NCBI GenBank assembly: GCA_017448825.1
Contig: JAFSKR010000020.1
Span: forward strand, 1-32,915
Reading direction: 5' to 3'
From: Bacteroidaceae bacterium
Lineage (GTDB): Bacteria; Bacteroidota; Bacteroidia; Bacteroidales; Bacteroidaceae
DNA length: 32,915 nt
Below are positions 8,989 to 16,969 of the stretch, one piece after another. Position 1 is the stretch's first letter; each line of letters opens with the position of its first letter. Both the position numbers and the translations under genes were made by a program. The notes under the pieces are model-generated. The model was not told the DNA's origin, searched no databases, and was given only the letters and a program-made list of their open reading frames with translations.

Positions 8989-9105
8989 TTACCAAAAGGT
9001 AGGAATTGGGATGGTATGGGGAACTTGGGAAAGGGACTTTAACACAAATTAACGCCCCGTGCTTCTCCAAATGTGTAGGTAACTTTTGGTAATATGGTAA
9101 CTTTT
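8989..9105. promoter_or_regulatory. candidate HxlR operator boxes
   Basis: TACC-AAAA-GGTA at 8990-9001 is an inverted repeat lying just upstream of the cupin -33 box. Three GGTAA boxes follow at 9078, 9088 and 9096, two of them within identical GGTAACTTTT. The 10-mer TTACCAAAAG at 8989 is the exact complement of CTTTTGGTAA at 9083. Repeated symmetrical boxes in the space next to an autoregulating MarR/HxlR-type gene are a usual operator layout. Binding is inferred. Confidence 0.45.
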
Positions 9106-9106
9106 C

Positions 9107-9219
9107 CATACCATTGACTCCGCCGAAGGTGCGTGCGCACCTGACATTGTTTATTTTCTTTTGCGTTCGGAAAAACTCAAATAAAATTTTGTTTTTCTCT
9201 CACTTAATCGTACCTTTGC
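9107..9219 (+). repeat. repeated promoter cassette, family C, copy 2
   Basis: Near-identical to 160-271 and 10337-10449. It has the same AGGTGCG-TG-CGCACCT hairpin, the same AT-rich core and the same promoter end (TTTG 9188-9191, 19-bp gap, TACCTTTG 9211-9218). It drives hxlR, whose ATG is 16 bp past the -7 box. Confidence 0.85.
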
Positions 9220-9234
9220 CCAAAAATCAACACA

Positions 9235-9594
9235 ATGGCAGATATACAAGCGGGATATTTAGCATGTCCCATCCGACAAGTCATCAGCCGTTTTGGCGAC
9301 AAGTGGTCAATGTTGGTGCTTTATTCGCTTCATGCGAGCGACACGGGCGTGCTGCGATTCAACGAACTGCACCGCCTCATGACCGACTGCTCCCAAAAGA
9401 TGCTTTCCGCCACCTTGAAAAATCTGGAGCAACACCATTTGGTCAACCGCCAAGTCTATCCCGTTGTGCCTCCAAGGGTAGAATACTCCCTCACCGACAC
9501 GGGAAAGTCGCTCATGCCTTCCATTACGTCCCTTATCGACTGGGCAAAGATGCACTTCGATGATGTGGCGACGCGACAGTTGAAACAGGACTGA
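9235..9594 (+). CDS. HxlR family transcriptional regulator
   Basis: 119 residues, full length for the family. It has the winged-helix pattern 'CPIRQVISRFGDKWSMLVLYSL' (start of a longer match), then 'RFNELHRLMTDCSQKMLSATLKNLEQHHLV' (recognition helix) and 'VEYSLTDTGKSL' (wing and final helix). Cys11, in the 'CP' just before the first helix, is where redox-sensing HxlR proteins such as YodB and HypR carry their thiol; Cys52 is a second one. It is transcribed away from the cupin operon, so local control of that operon and of itself is the likely role. A hairpin terminator follows. Confidence 0.9.
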   Translation: MADIQAGYLACPIRQVISRFGDKWSMLVLYSLHASDTGVLRFNELHRLMTDCSQKMLSATLKNLEQHHLVNRQVYPVVPPRVEYSLTDTGKSLMPSITSLIDWAKMHFDDVATRQLKQD

Positions 9595-9630
9595 GTCTCT
9601 TGGCACTCCCTGTGCAAGGGAAAGAAATGA

Positions 9631-9672
9631 GGCTCTCTTGAAGGCATCACCACCTTCGGGAGAGGCTTTTTA
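9631..9672 (+). terminator. intrinsic terminator of hxlR
   Basis: CTCTC and GAAGG on the left pair with CCTTC and GAGAG on the right around a short loop, and a run of T (9667-9671) follows. It lies 36 bp after the hxlR stop codon. Confidence 0.75.
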
Positions 9673-9714
9673 TGACTACGTTTTTTCATATTTTTATCCT
9701 ATTTGTCTTATTTT

Positions 9715-9878
9715 AGGGAGTTTGAGGGAGAAAAAAGGGAGGAAAAAGGGAGGTTTGAACCTAAAACTCCCTTTTCTCCCTGACTTTTTTACAATGAATT
9801 GAAAAAGAGTGAGTTACATAAGGGAGTTTTAGGTTCAAACCTCCCTTTTTCCTCCCTTTTTCCTCCCTCAAACTCCCT
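9715..9878. repeat. 59-bp near-perfect inverted repeat
   Basis: Arms at 9715-9773 and 9820-9878 are complementary over 59 bp with one mismatch, around a 46-bp AT-rich loop. Each arm contains an 11-bp direct repeat (GGGAGGAAAAA type) and the word GGTTTGAACC. The left arm is purine-rich and the right arm pyrimidine-rich. There is no coding sequence inside. Confidence 0.9.
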
Positions 9879-9971
9879 TTTTCTCCCGCTTTCTCCCTTT
9901 CTTCTACCCATCAAAGCACCCCGCGCATCTCTGCGACCACTCCTCCGATGTCCCTGTTTCCATTCCCCGCA

Positions 9972-10038
9972 AAGGCTCATGAGCCTTCCCCGCATACCCC
10001 CGCGAGCCTCTGCGGCTGAGGCTCACCAGGGTATGCGG
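9972..10038. repeat. palindrome plus nested hairpin
   Basis: AAGGCTCATGAGCCTT (9972-9987) is a perfect 16-bp palindrome. Immediately after it, CCGCATACCC (9990-9999) pairs with GGGTATGCGG (10029-10038), and inside that GAGCCTC (10004-10010) pairs with GAGGCTC (10018-10024). No T-run follows, so it does not look like a terminator. Confidence 0.75.
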
Positions 10039-10134
10039 CATCAGGGAGGCATCATCGAGGTGCGACCCTCTGCTGATTTGATTAAACAAACGTGAATCCG
10101 ATGAATTTGAATACAAATAAAATTTATGAATAAT

Positions 10135-10196
10135 TCATGGGCATTCATGGTAATTCGTGTTCTTTTTTAACATATAATCCCCATGAATTCCCATGA
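10135..10196. repeat. 16-bp inverted repeat of ATTCATGG words
   Basis: TCATGGGCATTCATGG (10135-10150) and CCATGAATTCCCATGA (10181-10196) are complementary except for one base, with a 30-bp AT-rich loop. Confidence 0.6.
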
Positions 10197-10265
10197 GCCT
10201 TTCAGCTCAGCGAAGCCAATAATCATGAATTTTGTGTTAGATAATTTTCGTCGAACTCACGTTAA

Positions 10266-10316
10266 GTTAAAAACTAAAAGTGAGAGAATGTTCTGTCAAC
10301 AGGAGGCTGAGGTAAC
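10266..10316. repeat. intergenic repeat, family B, copy 2
   Basis: Matches 5621-5671 at 49 of 51 positions. It stands directly upstream of promoter cassette C, copy 3, so two repeat families are stacked before topA. Confidence 0.8.
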
Positions 10317-10336
10317 TATAGTTTTTAGTTTCATTT

Positions 10337-10449
10337 CGTACCGTTGACTCCGTCGAAGGTGCGTACGCACCTGACATTGTTTATTTTCTTTTGCGTTCGG
10401 AAAAACTCAAAATAAATTTTGTTTTTCTCTCACTTAATCGTACCTTTGC
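10337..10449 (+). repeat. repeated promoter cassette, family C, copy 3
   Basis: Near-identical to copies 1 and 2. Its hairpin core AGGTGCGTACGCACCT is a perfect palindrome here. It ends in TTTG (10418-10421), a 19-bp gap and TACCTTTG (10441-10448), which form the promoter of topA; the leader is about 50 nt. Confidence 0.85.
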
Positions 10450-10502
10450 ACCCGATTTTGAATCTTGAGGGGTTGAAGGATTGAAATTTTGAAAACTTTT
10501 AT

Positions 10503-12815
10503 ATGCAAAAGAATTTAGTGATTGTGGAGTCGCCCGCTAAGGCGAAGACTCTGGAGAGGTTCTTGGGTAAGGACTATAAGGTGATGAGTTCGTATGGGCA
10601 CATCCGTGACCTGAAAAAGAGGGAGATGTCTGTCAATCTTGAAGATTTTGAGGCTGAATATGAGATTCCTTCTGATAAGGAGAATGTGGTGAGAGACCTC
10701 AAGAAGGAGGCGAAGGCGGCTGAAACGGTTTGGCTGGCTTCCGATGAAGACCGCGAGGGAGAGGCTATCTCATGGCATCTTTGTCAAGTGTTGGGACTTG
10801 ACCCCAAGGCGGCTAAACGAATTGTTTTTCATGAGATAACGAAGAGTGCCATCCTCAGTGCCATTGAGCACCCACGCAGGATTGACATGGGACTGGTGAA
10901 TGCGCAGCAGGCTCGTCGTGTGCTGGACCGAATTGTGGGCTTCAAGCTTTCGCCCGTGTTGTGGAAAAAGTTGAAACCGAGTCTTTCGGCTGGCAGGGTG
11001 CAGAGTGTGGCAGTGAGGCTGATTGTGGAGCGTGAACGCGAGATAGAGAACTTCAAGAGTGAATCGTCCTACCGTGTGAGTGCTGTCTTCACGGTGGATG
11101 GGCAAGAAATCAAGGCTACGTTGGCTCATGGCTTCAAGACTGAGGAGGAGGCGGAGGCGTTCTTGCTGTCGTGCAAGGATGAGGAGTTTACCATTACCGA
11201 CATCGACAAGAAGCCTGTGAAGCGGAGTCCTGCGCCGCCGTTCACGACTTCTACTCTGCAACAGGAGGCGGCTCGCAAGTTGGGCTTCACGGTGAGTCAG
11301 ACGATGATGGTGGCGCAGCATCTGTATGAGTCGGGGCACATCACGTATATGCGAACCGACTCGGTGAACCTCTCTTCGCTTTGCATCAACACCACGAAGG
11401 AGGAAATCCAGAAGATGCATGGCAAGAAGTACTCGAAGCCTCGTCAATTTCACACCAGTTCGAAGGGTGCGCAGGAGGCTCACGAGGCGATTCGTCCTAC
11501 TTATATTTCGGAACACGAAATCTCGGGGAACTCTCAGGAGAAGCGTCTTTACGACCTTATCTGGAAACGTACGGTGGCATGTCAGATGGCTGATGCAGAG
11601 GCGGAGAAGACGACTATCACGATTTCGCCCCGTAAGGGTGAGAATAGTTTTATTGCGACTGGCGAGATCATCACGTTTGATGGTTTTCTGCGTGTCTATC
11701 GTGAGTCATCTGATGATGATGTGCAGATGGAGGATGCGGAGGCACTGTTGCCTGCTGTGAAGGTGGGCGAGTCGCTGAGCATGAAGGAGATGGTGGCGAC
11801 GGAGCGTTTCACGCAGCATCCGTTGAGATATACGGAGGCGAGCTTGGTGAAGAAGATGGAGGAATTGGGCATAGGCCGTCCTTCGACTTATGCGCCGACC
11901 ATCTCGACGATTCAGCAACGCGAGTATGTGGAGAAGGGTGACAAGAAGGGTGAGGAGCGTATGTATGAGGTCTTGAAGCTGTCGGGCGGCAGGTTGAAGA
12001 AATCGACGAAGAAGGAGGTGTTCGGAAAGGAGAAGGGCAAGCTGATTCCGACTGATATCGGTGTGGTGGTGAATGATTTTCTGATGCAGTATTTCCCAGA
12101 GATTGTGGATTATAATTTCACGGCTCATGTGGAGAAGGATTTTGACGAAATTGCTGAGGGGAAGGAGAACTGGCAGGAGATGATGAGAGACTTCTACGGC
12201 AAGTTGGAACCGCTGATTGAGGCGACTTATCAGGAGAGGAATGAGCATAAGGTAGGTGAACGCCTGTTGGGCGTGGAGCCTGAAACGGGTAAGCCTGTGA
12301 GCGTGAAGATTGGACGTTTTGGTCCGATGGCGCAAATCGGAGTGGCTGATGAGTACGAGAAGCCTCGTTTTGCTCAGTTGAAAAAGGGGCAAAGTATTGC
12401 CACCATCACGCTGGAGGAGGCTTTGGAGTTGTTCAAGCTGCCACGCACTTTGGGTGAGTATGAGGGTGACGCAGTAACGGTGGGGACTGGGCGTTTTGGT
12501 CCCTACGTGCAGCATCAGAAGAAGTATGTGTCCATCCCTAAGGATGTTGACCCGATGGTGATTGACCTAGAGAGTGCCATCCAACTGATAGAGGAGCGTC
12601 GGAAGAGTGACGCATCGGCACACATCAAGTCGTTTGAGGAGGATGCGGAGATGGAGTTGCTGAACGGCAGGTTCGGGCCTTATCTGAAGTATAAGGGTAC
12701 GAACTATAAGATTCCGAAATCGGTGAAGGAACCTGCCCAACTGACTTTTGAGGAGTGTATGGAGTTTGTCAAGGCCCCTAAAACTGAGGGGAAGAGGAAG
12801 AAGGGTAAAAGTTAA
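10503..12815 (+). CDS. topA: DNA topoisomerase I
   Basis: 770 residues. The Toprim domain opens with 'LVIVESPAKAKTLERFLG' and contains 'SDEDREGEAISWHL'. The core follows, with the catalytic Tyr282 in 'TYMRTDSVNLS'. The C-terminal third has three short repeats, each built on 'GRFGP', in place of the zinc fingers of the E. coli enzyme; this is common in Bacteroidetes. The enzyme relaxes negative supercoils by single-strand passage. It is driven by promoter cassette C and probably heads the unit with aroK and speA. The coding strand is very G-rich. Confidence 0.97.
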   Translation: MQKNLVIVESPAKAKTLERFLGKDYKVMSSYGHIRDLKKREMSVNLEDFEAEYEIPSDKENVVRDLKKEAKAAETVWLASDEDREGEAISWHLCQVLGLDPKAAKRIVFHEITKSAILSAIEHPRRIDMGLVNAQQARRVLDRIVGFKLSPVLWKKLKPSLSAGRVQSVAVRLIVEREREIENFKSESSYRVSAVFTVDGQEIKATLAHGFKTEEEAEAFLLSCKDEEFTITDIDKKPVKRSPAPPFTTSTLQQEAARKLGFTVSQTMMVAQHLYESGHITYMRTDSVNLSSLCINTTKEEIQKMHGKKYSKPRQFHTSSKGAQEAHEAIRPTYISEHEISGNSQEKRLYDLIWKRTVACQMADAEAEKTTITISPRKGENSFIATGEIITFDGFLRVYRESSDDDVQMEDAEALLPAVKVGESLSMKEMVATERFTQHPLRYTEASLVKKMEELGIGRPSTYAPTISTIQQREYVEKGDKKGEERMYEVLKLSGGRLKKSTKKEVFGKEKGKLIPTDIGVVVNDFLMQYFPEIVDYNFTAHVEKDFDEIAEGKENWQEMMRDFYGKLEPLIEATYQERNEHKVGERLLGVEPETGKPVSVKIGRFGPMAQIGVADEYEKPRFAQLKKGQSIATITLEEALELFKLPRTLGEYEGDAVTVGTGRFGPYVQHQKKYVSIPKDVDPMVIDLESAIQLIEERRKSDASAHIKSFEEDAEMELLNGRFGPYLKYKGTNYKIPKSVKEPAQLTFEECMEFVKAPKTEGKRKKGKS

Positions 12816-12847
12816 ATTGATGTACAATTTGACAATGTATATTTGTC

Positions 12848-12892
12848 GATAACTTCGTTAACTTCGATAACTTCGAGCGAAGCGATAACTTC
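12848..12892. repeat. short tandem TAACTTCG repeats before aroK
   Basis: Four copies of (A/T)TAACTTC in 45 bp, plus a small CTTCG-AG-CGAAG hairpin. They fill the 108-bp gap between topA and aroK, and no function is evident. Confidence 0.6.
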
Positions 12893-12923
12893 AGGAAGTT
12901 GAGTTAAAGGGTAAAAGTGAAAA

Positions 12924-13448
12924 ATGACACGGATTATCTTGATTGGTTATATGGGTGCGGGTAAGACGACCATTGGAAAGGTGTTGGCTCGCGAGATGGG
13001 ACTGGAGTTTTACGATTTGGATAATTACATTGAGGATCGTTTCCATCAGAAAATTCCTGACATCTTTGCCGAGAAGGGGGAGGCGGGATTTCGCGACATT
13101 GAGCGGAAGATGCTGCATGAGGTGGCTGAGTTTGAGAATATCGTTCTTTCGTGTGGTGGCGGCACTCCTTGTTTCTTCGACAACATGGACTACATGAACA
13201 CGCGTGGTGAGACTATCTTTCTCGATGCGCAGCCTGCCGTGCTGAAGGAGCATCTGATGATGGGCAAGACGGTACGTCCACTGATTCAGGGAAAGTCTTC
13301 TGAGGAACTCATTGCCTACATCGAGGATTCGCTGCAAAAACGTCTGCCTTACTACAGGAAAGCTAAGCATACGTTGAAGATAGGGGTGATGCACACCCGA
13401 GAGGAAATCAAGCATTATGTTGAACTAATTATGGGCGGCTTCGCCTAA
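12924..13448 (+). CDS. aroK: shikimate kinase
   Basis: 174 residues, normal length. The P-loop 'GYMGAGKTT' is at 8-16, 'FYDLDNYIE' at about 29-37 holds the shikimate-binding Asp, and 'GFRDIERKML' and 'SCGGGTPC' follow. It phosphorylates shikimate at O3 in the pathway to chorismate and aromatic amino acids. It starts 108 bp after topA and ends 7 bp before speA. Confidence 0.95.
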   Translation: MTRIILIGYMGAGKTTIGKVLAREMGLEFYDLDNYIEDRFHQKIPDIFAEKGEAGFRDIERKMLHEVAEFENIVLSCGGGTPCFFDNMDYMNTRGETIFLDAQPAVLKEHLMMGKTVRPLIQGKSSEELIAYIEDSLQKRLPYYRKAKHTLKIGVMHTREEIKHYVELIMGGFA

Positions 13449-13455
13449 ATGAGAA

Positions 13456-15351
13456 ATGAGAAAATGGCGCATTGAAGACTCGAATGAGTTGTATGGTATC
13501 AATGGTTGGGGTGTGAACTATTTCCGCATCAACGAGAAGGGCAATGTGGCTGTAACTCCCAAGAAGGATGGTGTGGAGGTTGACTTGAAGGAGGTGATGG
13601 ACGACCTTGCCTTGCGGGATGTGTCGGCACCGGTGCTGGTGCGTTTTCCTGACATCATTGACAACCGCATTGAGAAGACTTCCATCTGTTTCAACAAGGC
13701 GGCAAAGGAGTATGGCTACAATGGTGAGAACTTCATCATCTACCCCATCAAGGTGAATCAAATCAGCCCTGTGGTGGAGGAGGTCATCAAGCATGGCAAG
13801 AAGTTCAATCTGGGGTTGGAGGCTGGTTCCAAGCCAGAACTTCATGCGGTGCTGGCTGTCAACATGAATAGCGATTCGCTCATCATCTGTAATGGCTATA
13901 AAGACCAAGACTATATTGAACTGGCTCTCCTTGCTCAGAAAATGGGCAAGCGTATCTTTATTGTGGTGGAGAAGTTCAACGAGCTGGAAATCATCACTCG
14001 TACGGCTCAAAAACTGGGAGTGCGTCCGAACATGGGTATCCGCATCAAGTTGGCGGCATCAGGCTCTGGCAAGTGGGAAGAGAGTGGGGGAGATGCCAGC
14101 AAGTTCGGTCTTACATCTGGTGAATTGTTGACGGCTCTCCAGTACATTGAGGAGAACGACATGAAGGATTGCCTGAAACTCATCCACTTTCACATCGGCA
14201 GCCAAATCACTAAGATACGTCGTATTCAGAATGCACTTCGCGAAGCCAGTATGTTCTATGTGCAGTTGCGTCAGATGGGCTATGGTGTCGAGTTTGTAGA
14301 TTGTGGTGGAGGACTGGGTGTCGATTATGATGGTAGTCGTTCGAGCAACAGCGAGAGTTCGGTCAACTATTCCATTCAGGAGTATGTGAACAACTGTGTC
14401 TATACTTTTGTGGAGGCCGCCAATGCCAACGACATACCTCATCCTTTCCTCATCACCGAGGGGGGGCGCTCTTTGGCTGCTCATCACTCCGTGCTCATCA
14501 TGGAGGTGCTGGAGACCACCGAGGTGCCAGCCATGCCCGATGAGTTTGAGGTGGGGGAGAACGACCATGCACTGGCAAAAGACCTCTACGACATCTGGTG
14601 CAACATCAATGTAAGGAATATGTTGGAGAACTGGCATGATGCCCAGCAGATACGTGAGGAAGCTCTCGACCTCTTCTCGCATGGGATGCTGGACTTGAAG
14701 ACTCGTGCCGAAATAGAACGGATGTATTGGGCGGTGGCACGCGAAATCAACACACTGGTGCACACCATGAAACATGTGCCCGAGGAGTTCCATTCGCTTG
14801 ACAAACTCTTGGCAGATAAGTACTTCTGTAACTTCTCCCTCTTCCATTCGCTCCCTGATGCATGGGCCATCGACCAAATCTTCCCCATCATGCCCATCCA
14901 GCGACTTAACGAACGCCCTGACCGCAATGCCACCCTTCAGGACATCACCTGCGATTCGGATGGCAAGATAGCCCAGTTTGCCACCGAGACAGGCGTCAGC
15001 CATTTCATTCCACTCCATTCGCTCGACAAGAAGAAGGGCAGTTATTACATCGGTGTCTTCTTGGTAGGTGCCTATCAGGAGATATTGGGTGATATGCACA
15101 ACCTCTTTGGCGACACCAATGCCATTCATGTCACCACTGATAAGGACGGCTACCATATCAAGAACATCATCGACGGAGAGACCGTCGCCGACGTGCTCAG
15201 CTACGTTCAGTATGAACCTAAGAAACTTGTGCGTGGCCTCGAAGTATGGGCAAAGCAAGCCATCAAGGAGGGTAAGATAACCCTTGAAGAGGGCAAGGAG
15301 TTCTTGGACACCTATCGTAGCGGTCTCTACGGATATACGTACTTGGAATAA
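13456..15351 (+). CDS. speA: biosynthetic arginine decarboxylase
   Basis: 631 residues, full length for the alanine-racemase-fold enzyme. The PLP lysine is K99 in 'IIYPIKVNQ'. 'HFHIGSQI' and 'FVDCGGGLGVDYDGS' are further cofactor and substrate motifs. It makes agmatine from arginine, the first step of polyamine synthesis in Bacteroidetes (towards spermidine by the carboxyspermidine route). The chosen ATG at 13456 lies 7 bp after the aroK stop, so the genes are probably co-transcribed. Confidence 0.95.
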   Translation: MRKWRIEDSNELYGINGWGVNYFRINEKGNVAVTPKKDGVEVDLKEVMDDLALRDVSAPVLVRFPDIIDNRIEKTSICFNKAAKEYGYNGENFIIYPIKVNQISPVVEEVIKHGKKFNLGLEAGSKPELHAVLAVNMNSDSLIICNGYKDQDYIELALLAQKMGKRIFIVVEKFNELEIITRTAQKLGVRPNMGIRIKLAASGSGKWEESGGDASKFGLTSGELLTALQYIEENDMKDCLKLIHFHIGSQITKIRRIQNALREASMFYVQLRQMGYGVEFVDCGGGLGVDYDGSRSSNSESSVNYSIQEYVNNCVYTFVEAANANDIPHPFLITEGGRSLAAHHSVLIMEVLETTEVPAMPDEFEVGENDHALAKDLYDIWCNINVRNMLENWHDAQQIREEALDLFSHGMLDLKTRAEIERMYWAVAREINTLVHTMKHVPEEFHSLDKLLADKYFCNFSLFHSLPDAWAIDQIFPIMPIQRLNERPDRNATLQDITCDSDGKIAQFATETGVSHFIPLHSLDKKKGSYYIGVFLVGAYQEILGDMHNLFGDTNAIHVTTDKDGYHIKNIIDGETVADVLSYVQYEPKKLVRGLEVWAKQAIKEGKITLEEGKEFLDTYRSGLYGYTYLE

Positions 15352-15370
15352 AAAGTAAAAGTGAAAAAGT

Positions 15371-15444
15371 AAAAGTGAAAAATTTGCTACCGCACTGGCA
15401 CGAAACTGGTAGCAAACTCTTGCGGTAGCAAATTTTTCACTTTT
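15371..15444. repeat. intergenic inverted repeat, family A, copy 2
   Basis: The 24-bp arms (15371-15394 and 15421-15444) are identical to those at 61-134, and the loop is again 26 bp but different in sequence. AAAAGTGA-type units flank it. It fills the space between speA and the flippase gene. Confidence 0.85.
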
Positions 15445-15470
15445 CACTTATACCTTTAACTTTAAAAATT

Positions 15471-16964
15471 ATGGCAAATCTCAAAGGTTTAGCAAAAGAC
15501 ACTGCCATCTATGGTTTATCAAGCATTGTCGCCCGATTCATCAACTATCTTTTGGTGCCTATTCAGACAGCACGGTTTGCTGCTTCTGGTGGAGAATACG
15601 GTGTCATCACGAATGTCTATGCTTATGTGTCATTGCTCATCATCCTATTGACTTTCGGCATGGAGACCACCTTCTTTCGCTATATGAGCAAAGAGGGTGA
15701 AAACCCAAAGAAGGTCTATTCGACAACCTTGACGATGGTGGGTTTCACCTCACTTCTGTCTTCGCTGGTTGTGTTCCTGTTGATTCATCCGATAGCATCG
15801 GCAGTAGGTTATGCTAATCACCCTGAATATGTAGGGGTGATGTTTTTGACGGTGGCTATTGATGCTTTCATGGCGATACCCTTTGCTTATCTGCGTTATC
15901 TGCATCGCCCCATCAAGTTTGCTTTTCTGAAAGTGCTCAATATCTTGTTGAACATTGCGCTGAACATCTTGTATCTCATCGTTTTGCCATCTCTCAGGCT
16001 GAATCCTTTTGGCATTTATGATGACCAGTTCACCCTTGATGTCGCTTTTGTTTTCTATATCAATCTTGTCTGCACCATAGTGACCCTGCTTTTGCTTTGG
16101 AAAGAGTGGGGGACAGCGGGATTCACTTTTGACGGGAAGGTGTGTCGTCGGATGCTCAGCTACACATGGCCATTGTTGGTCATGGGGTTGGCTGGTCAGT
16201 TGAATCAGGCGGCTTCGCAGATTCTCTTCCCTTACTTCTACGACGGTTCGCAGCAAGAGGCACTTGCTCAACTGGGCATCTATGGTGCCTGTATCAAGAT
16301 TGCCATGATTATGGTGATGATTACCCAAGCCTTCCGATTTGCGTACGAGCCGTTCGTCTTCGGAAAGTCAAAAGATAAAGACAATCGCGAGACCTATGCC
16401 CAAGTGATGAAGTATTACATCATCTTTACGCTGCTGGCATTCTTAGTGGTGATGGGCTATCTCGACATTCTGAAGTATGTCATTGACGAGAGTTATTGGG
16501 AAGGACTTCGGGTAGTGCCCATTGTGATGGTTGCCGAGATTATGTTTGGCGTGTTCTTTAACCTGTCGTTCTGGTATAAACTGACAGACCGTACCATCTG
16601 GGGGGCTTATTTCTCGGGCATCGGTGCGGTCGTGCTGATAGTCGTGGATATTCTGCTGATACCCCAATTCAGTTATATGGCTTGTGCGTGGGCGGGTTTT
16701 GCTGCTTATGCCACGTCAATGCTTTTCTCTTACTTCATCGGACAGCGTTATTACCCCATCTCCTATCCTATCGGGCAGATTACCATCTACGTTGTATTTG
16801 CCACCCTCCTGTTTATGGGTATGTACTATGCCAACAGTTCCCTTCCTGTGTGGGCGGCACTCTCTGTCAACACGCTGCTCATTGCTGCTTTCGTGGTTTA
16901 TATCATTCGTAAGGACATGCCGCTGTCCTCCCTTCCCATCATTGGCAAAAAACTAAAAAAATAA
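15471..16964 (+). CDS. polysaccharide/lipid-linked oligosaccharide flippase (MOP family)
   Basis: 497 residues with about 12-14 membrane segments. 'LAKDTAIYGLSSIVARFINYLLVPIQTARF' (longer match, residues 7-36) is the usual start of the polysaccharide-synthesis flippases (Wzx/RfbX-like, MATE-related fold). The basic C-terminus 'GKKLKK' is probably cytoplasmic. The family flips lipid-linked sugars across the inner membrane; the sugar is unknown. No glycosyltransferases lie nearby, which suggests a stand-alone role rather than part of a capsule locus. The next gene starts 5 bp after the stop. Confidence 0.85.
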   Translation: MANLKGLAKDTAIYGLSSIVARFINYLLVPIQTARFAASGGEYGVITNVYAYVSLLIILLTFGMETTFFRYMSKEGENPKKVYSTTLTMVGFTSLLSSLVVFLLIHPIASAVGYANHPEYVGVMFLTVAIDAFMAIPFAYLRYLHRPIKFAFLKVLNILLNIALNILYLIVLPSLRLNPFGIYDDQFTLDVAFVFYINLVCTIVTLLLLWKEWGTAGFTFDGKVCRRMLSYTWPLLVMGLAGQLNQAASQILFPYFYDGSQQEALAQLGIYGACIKIAMIMVMITQAFRFAYEPFVFGKSKDKDNRETYAQVMKYYIIFTLLAFLVVMGYLDILKYVIDESYWEGLRVVPIVMVAEIMFGVFFNLSFWYKLTDRTIWGAYFSGIGAVVLIVVDILLIPQFSYMACAWAGFAAYATSMLFSYFIGQRYYPISYPIGQITIYVVFATLLFMGMYYANSSLPVWAALSVNTLLIAAFVVYIIRKDMPLSSLPIIGKKLKK

Positions 16965-16969
16965 GAAGC

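Larger units (their letters stand above)
8809..9234. other. divergent control region between cupin operon and hxlR (no gene)
   Basis: 426 bp without a supported gene. It holds the leftward cupin promoter, GGTAA/TTACC boxes that could bind the regulator, and copy 2 of the promoter cassette that drives hxlR. Confidence 0.8.
9595..10502. other. gene-free, repeat-dense intergenic stretch
   Basis: 908 bp with no convincing coding sequence on either strand. It contains a terminator, a 59-bp inverted repeat, two nested hairpins, a 16-bp inverted repeat, repeat B and promoter cassette C. Short reading frames here cross the repeats and show no protein-like pattern. Confidence 0.75.

Noticed and set aside
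9799-10095. Short open frames in the repeat-dense region
   Set aside because: They run across the inverted repeats and hairpins, have low-complexity translations (Ser, Pro, Leu) and no promoter or ribosome site placed for them.
12848-12892. ATAACTTCG words that look like the ends of loxP sites
   Set aside because: Only the first nine bases agree; the TATA part and the 8-bp spacer of loxP are absent, and no Cre-like recombinase gene is present. They are simple tandem words.
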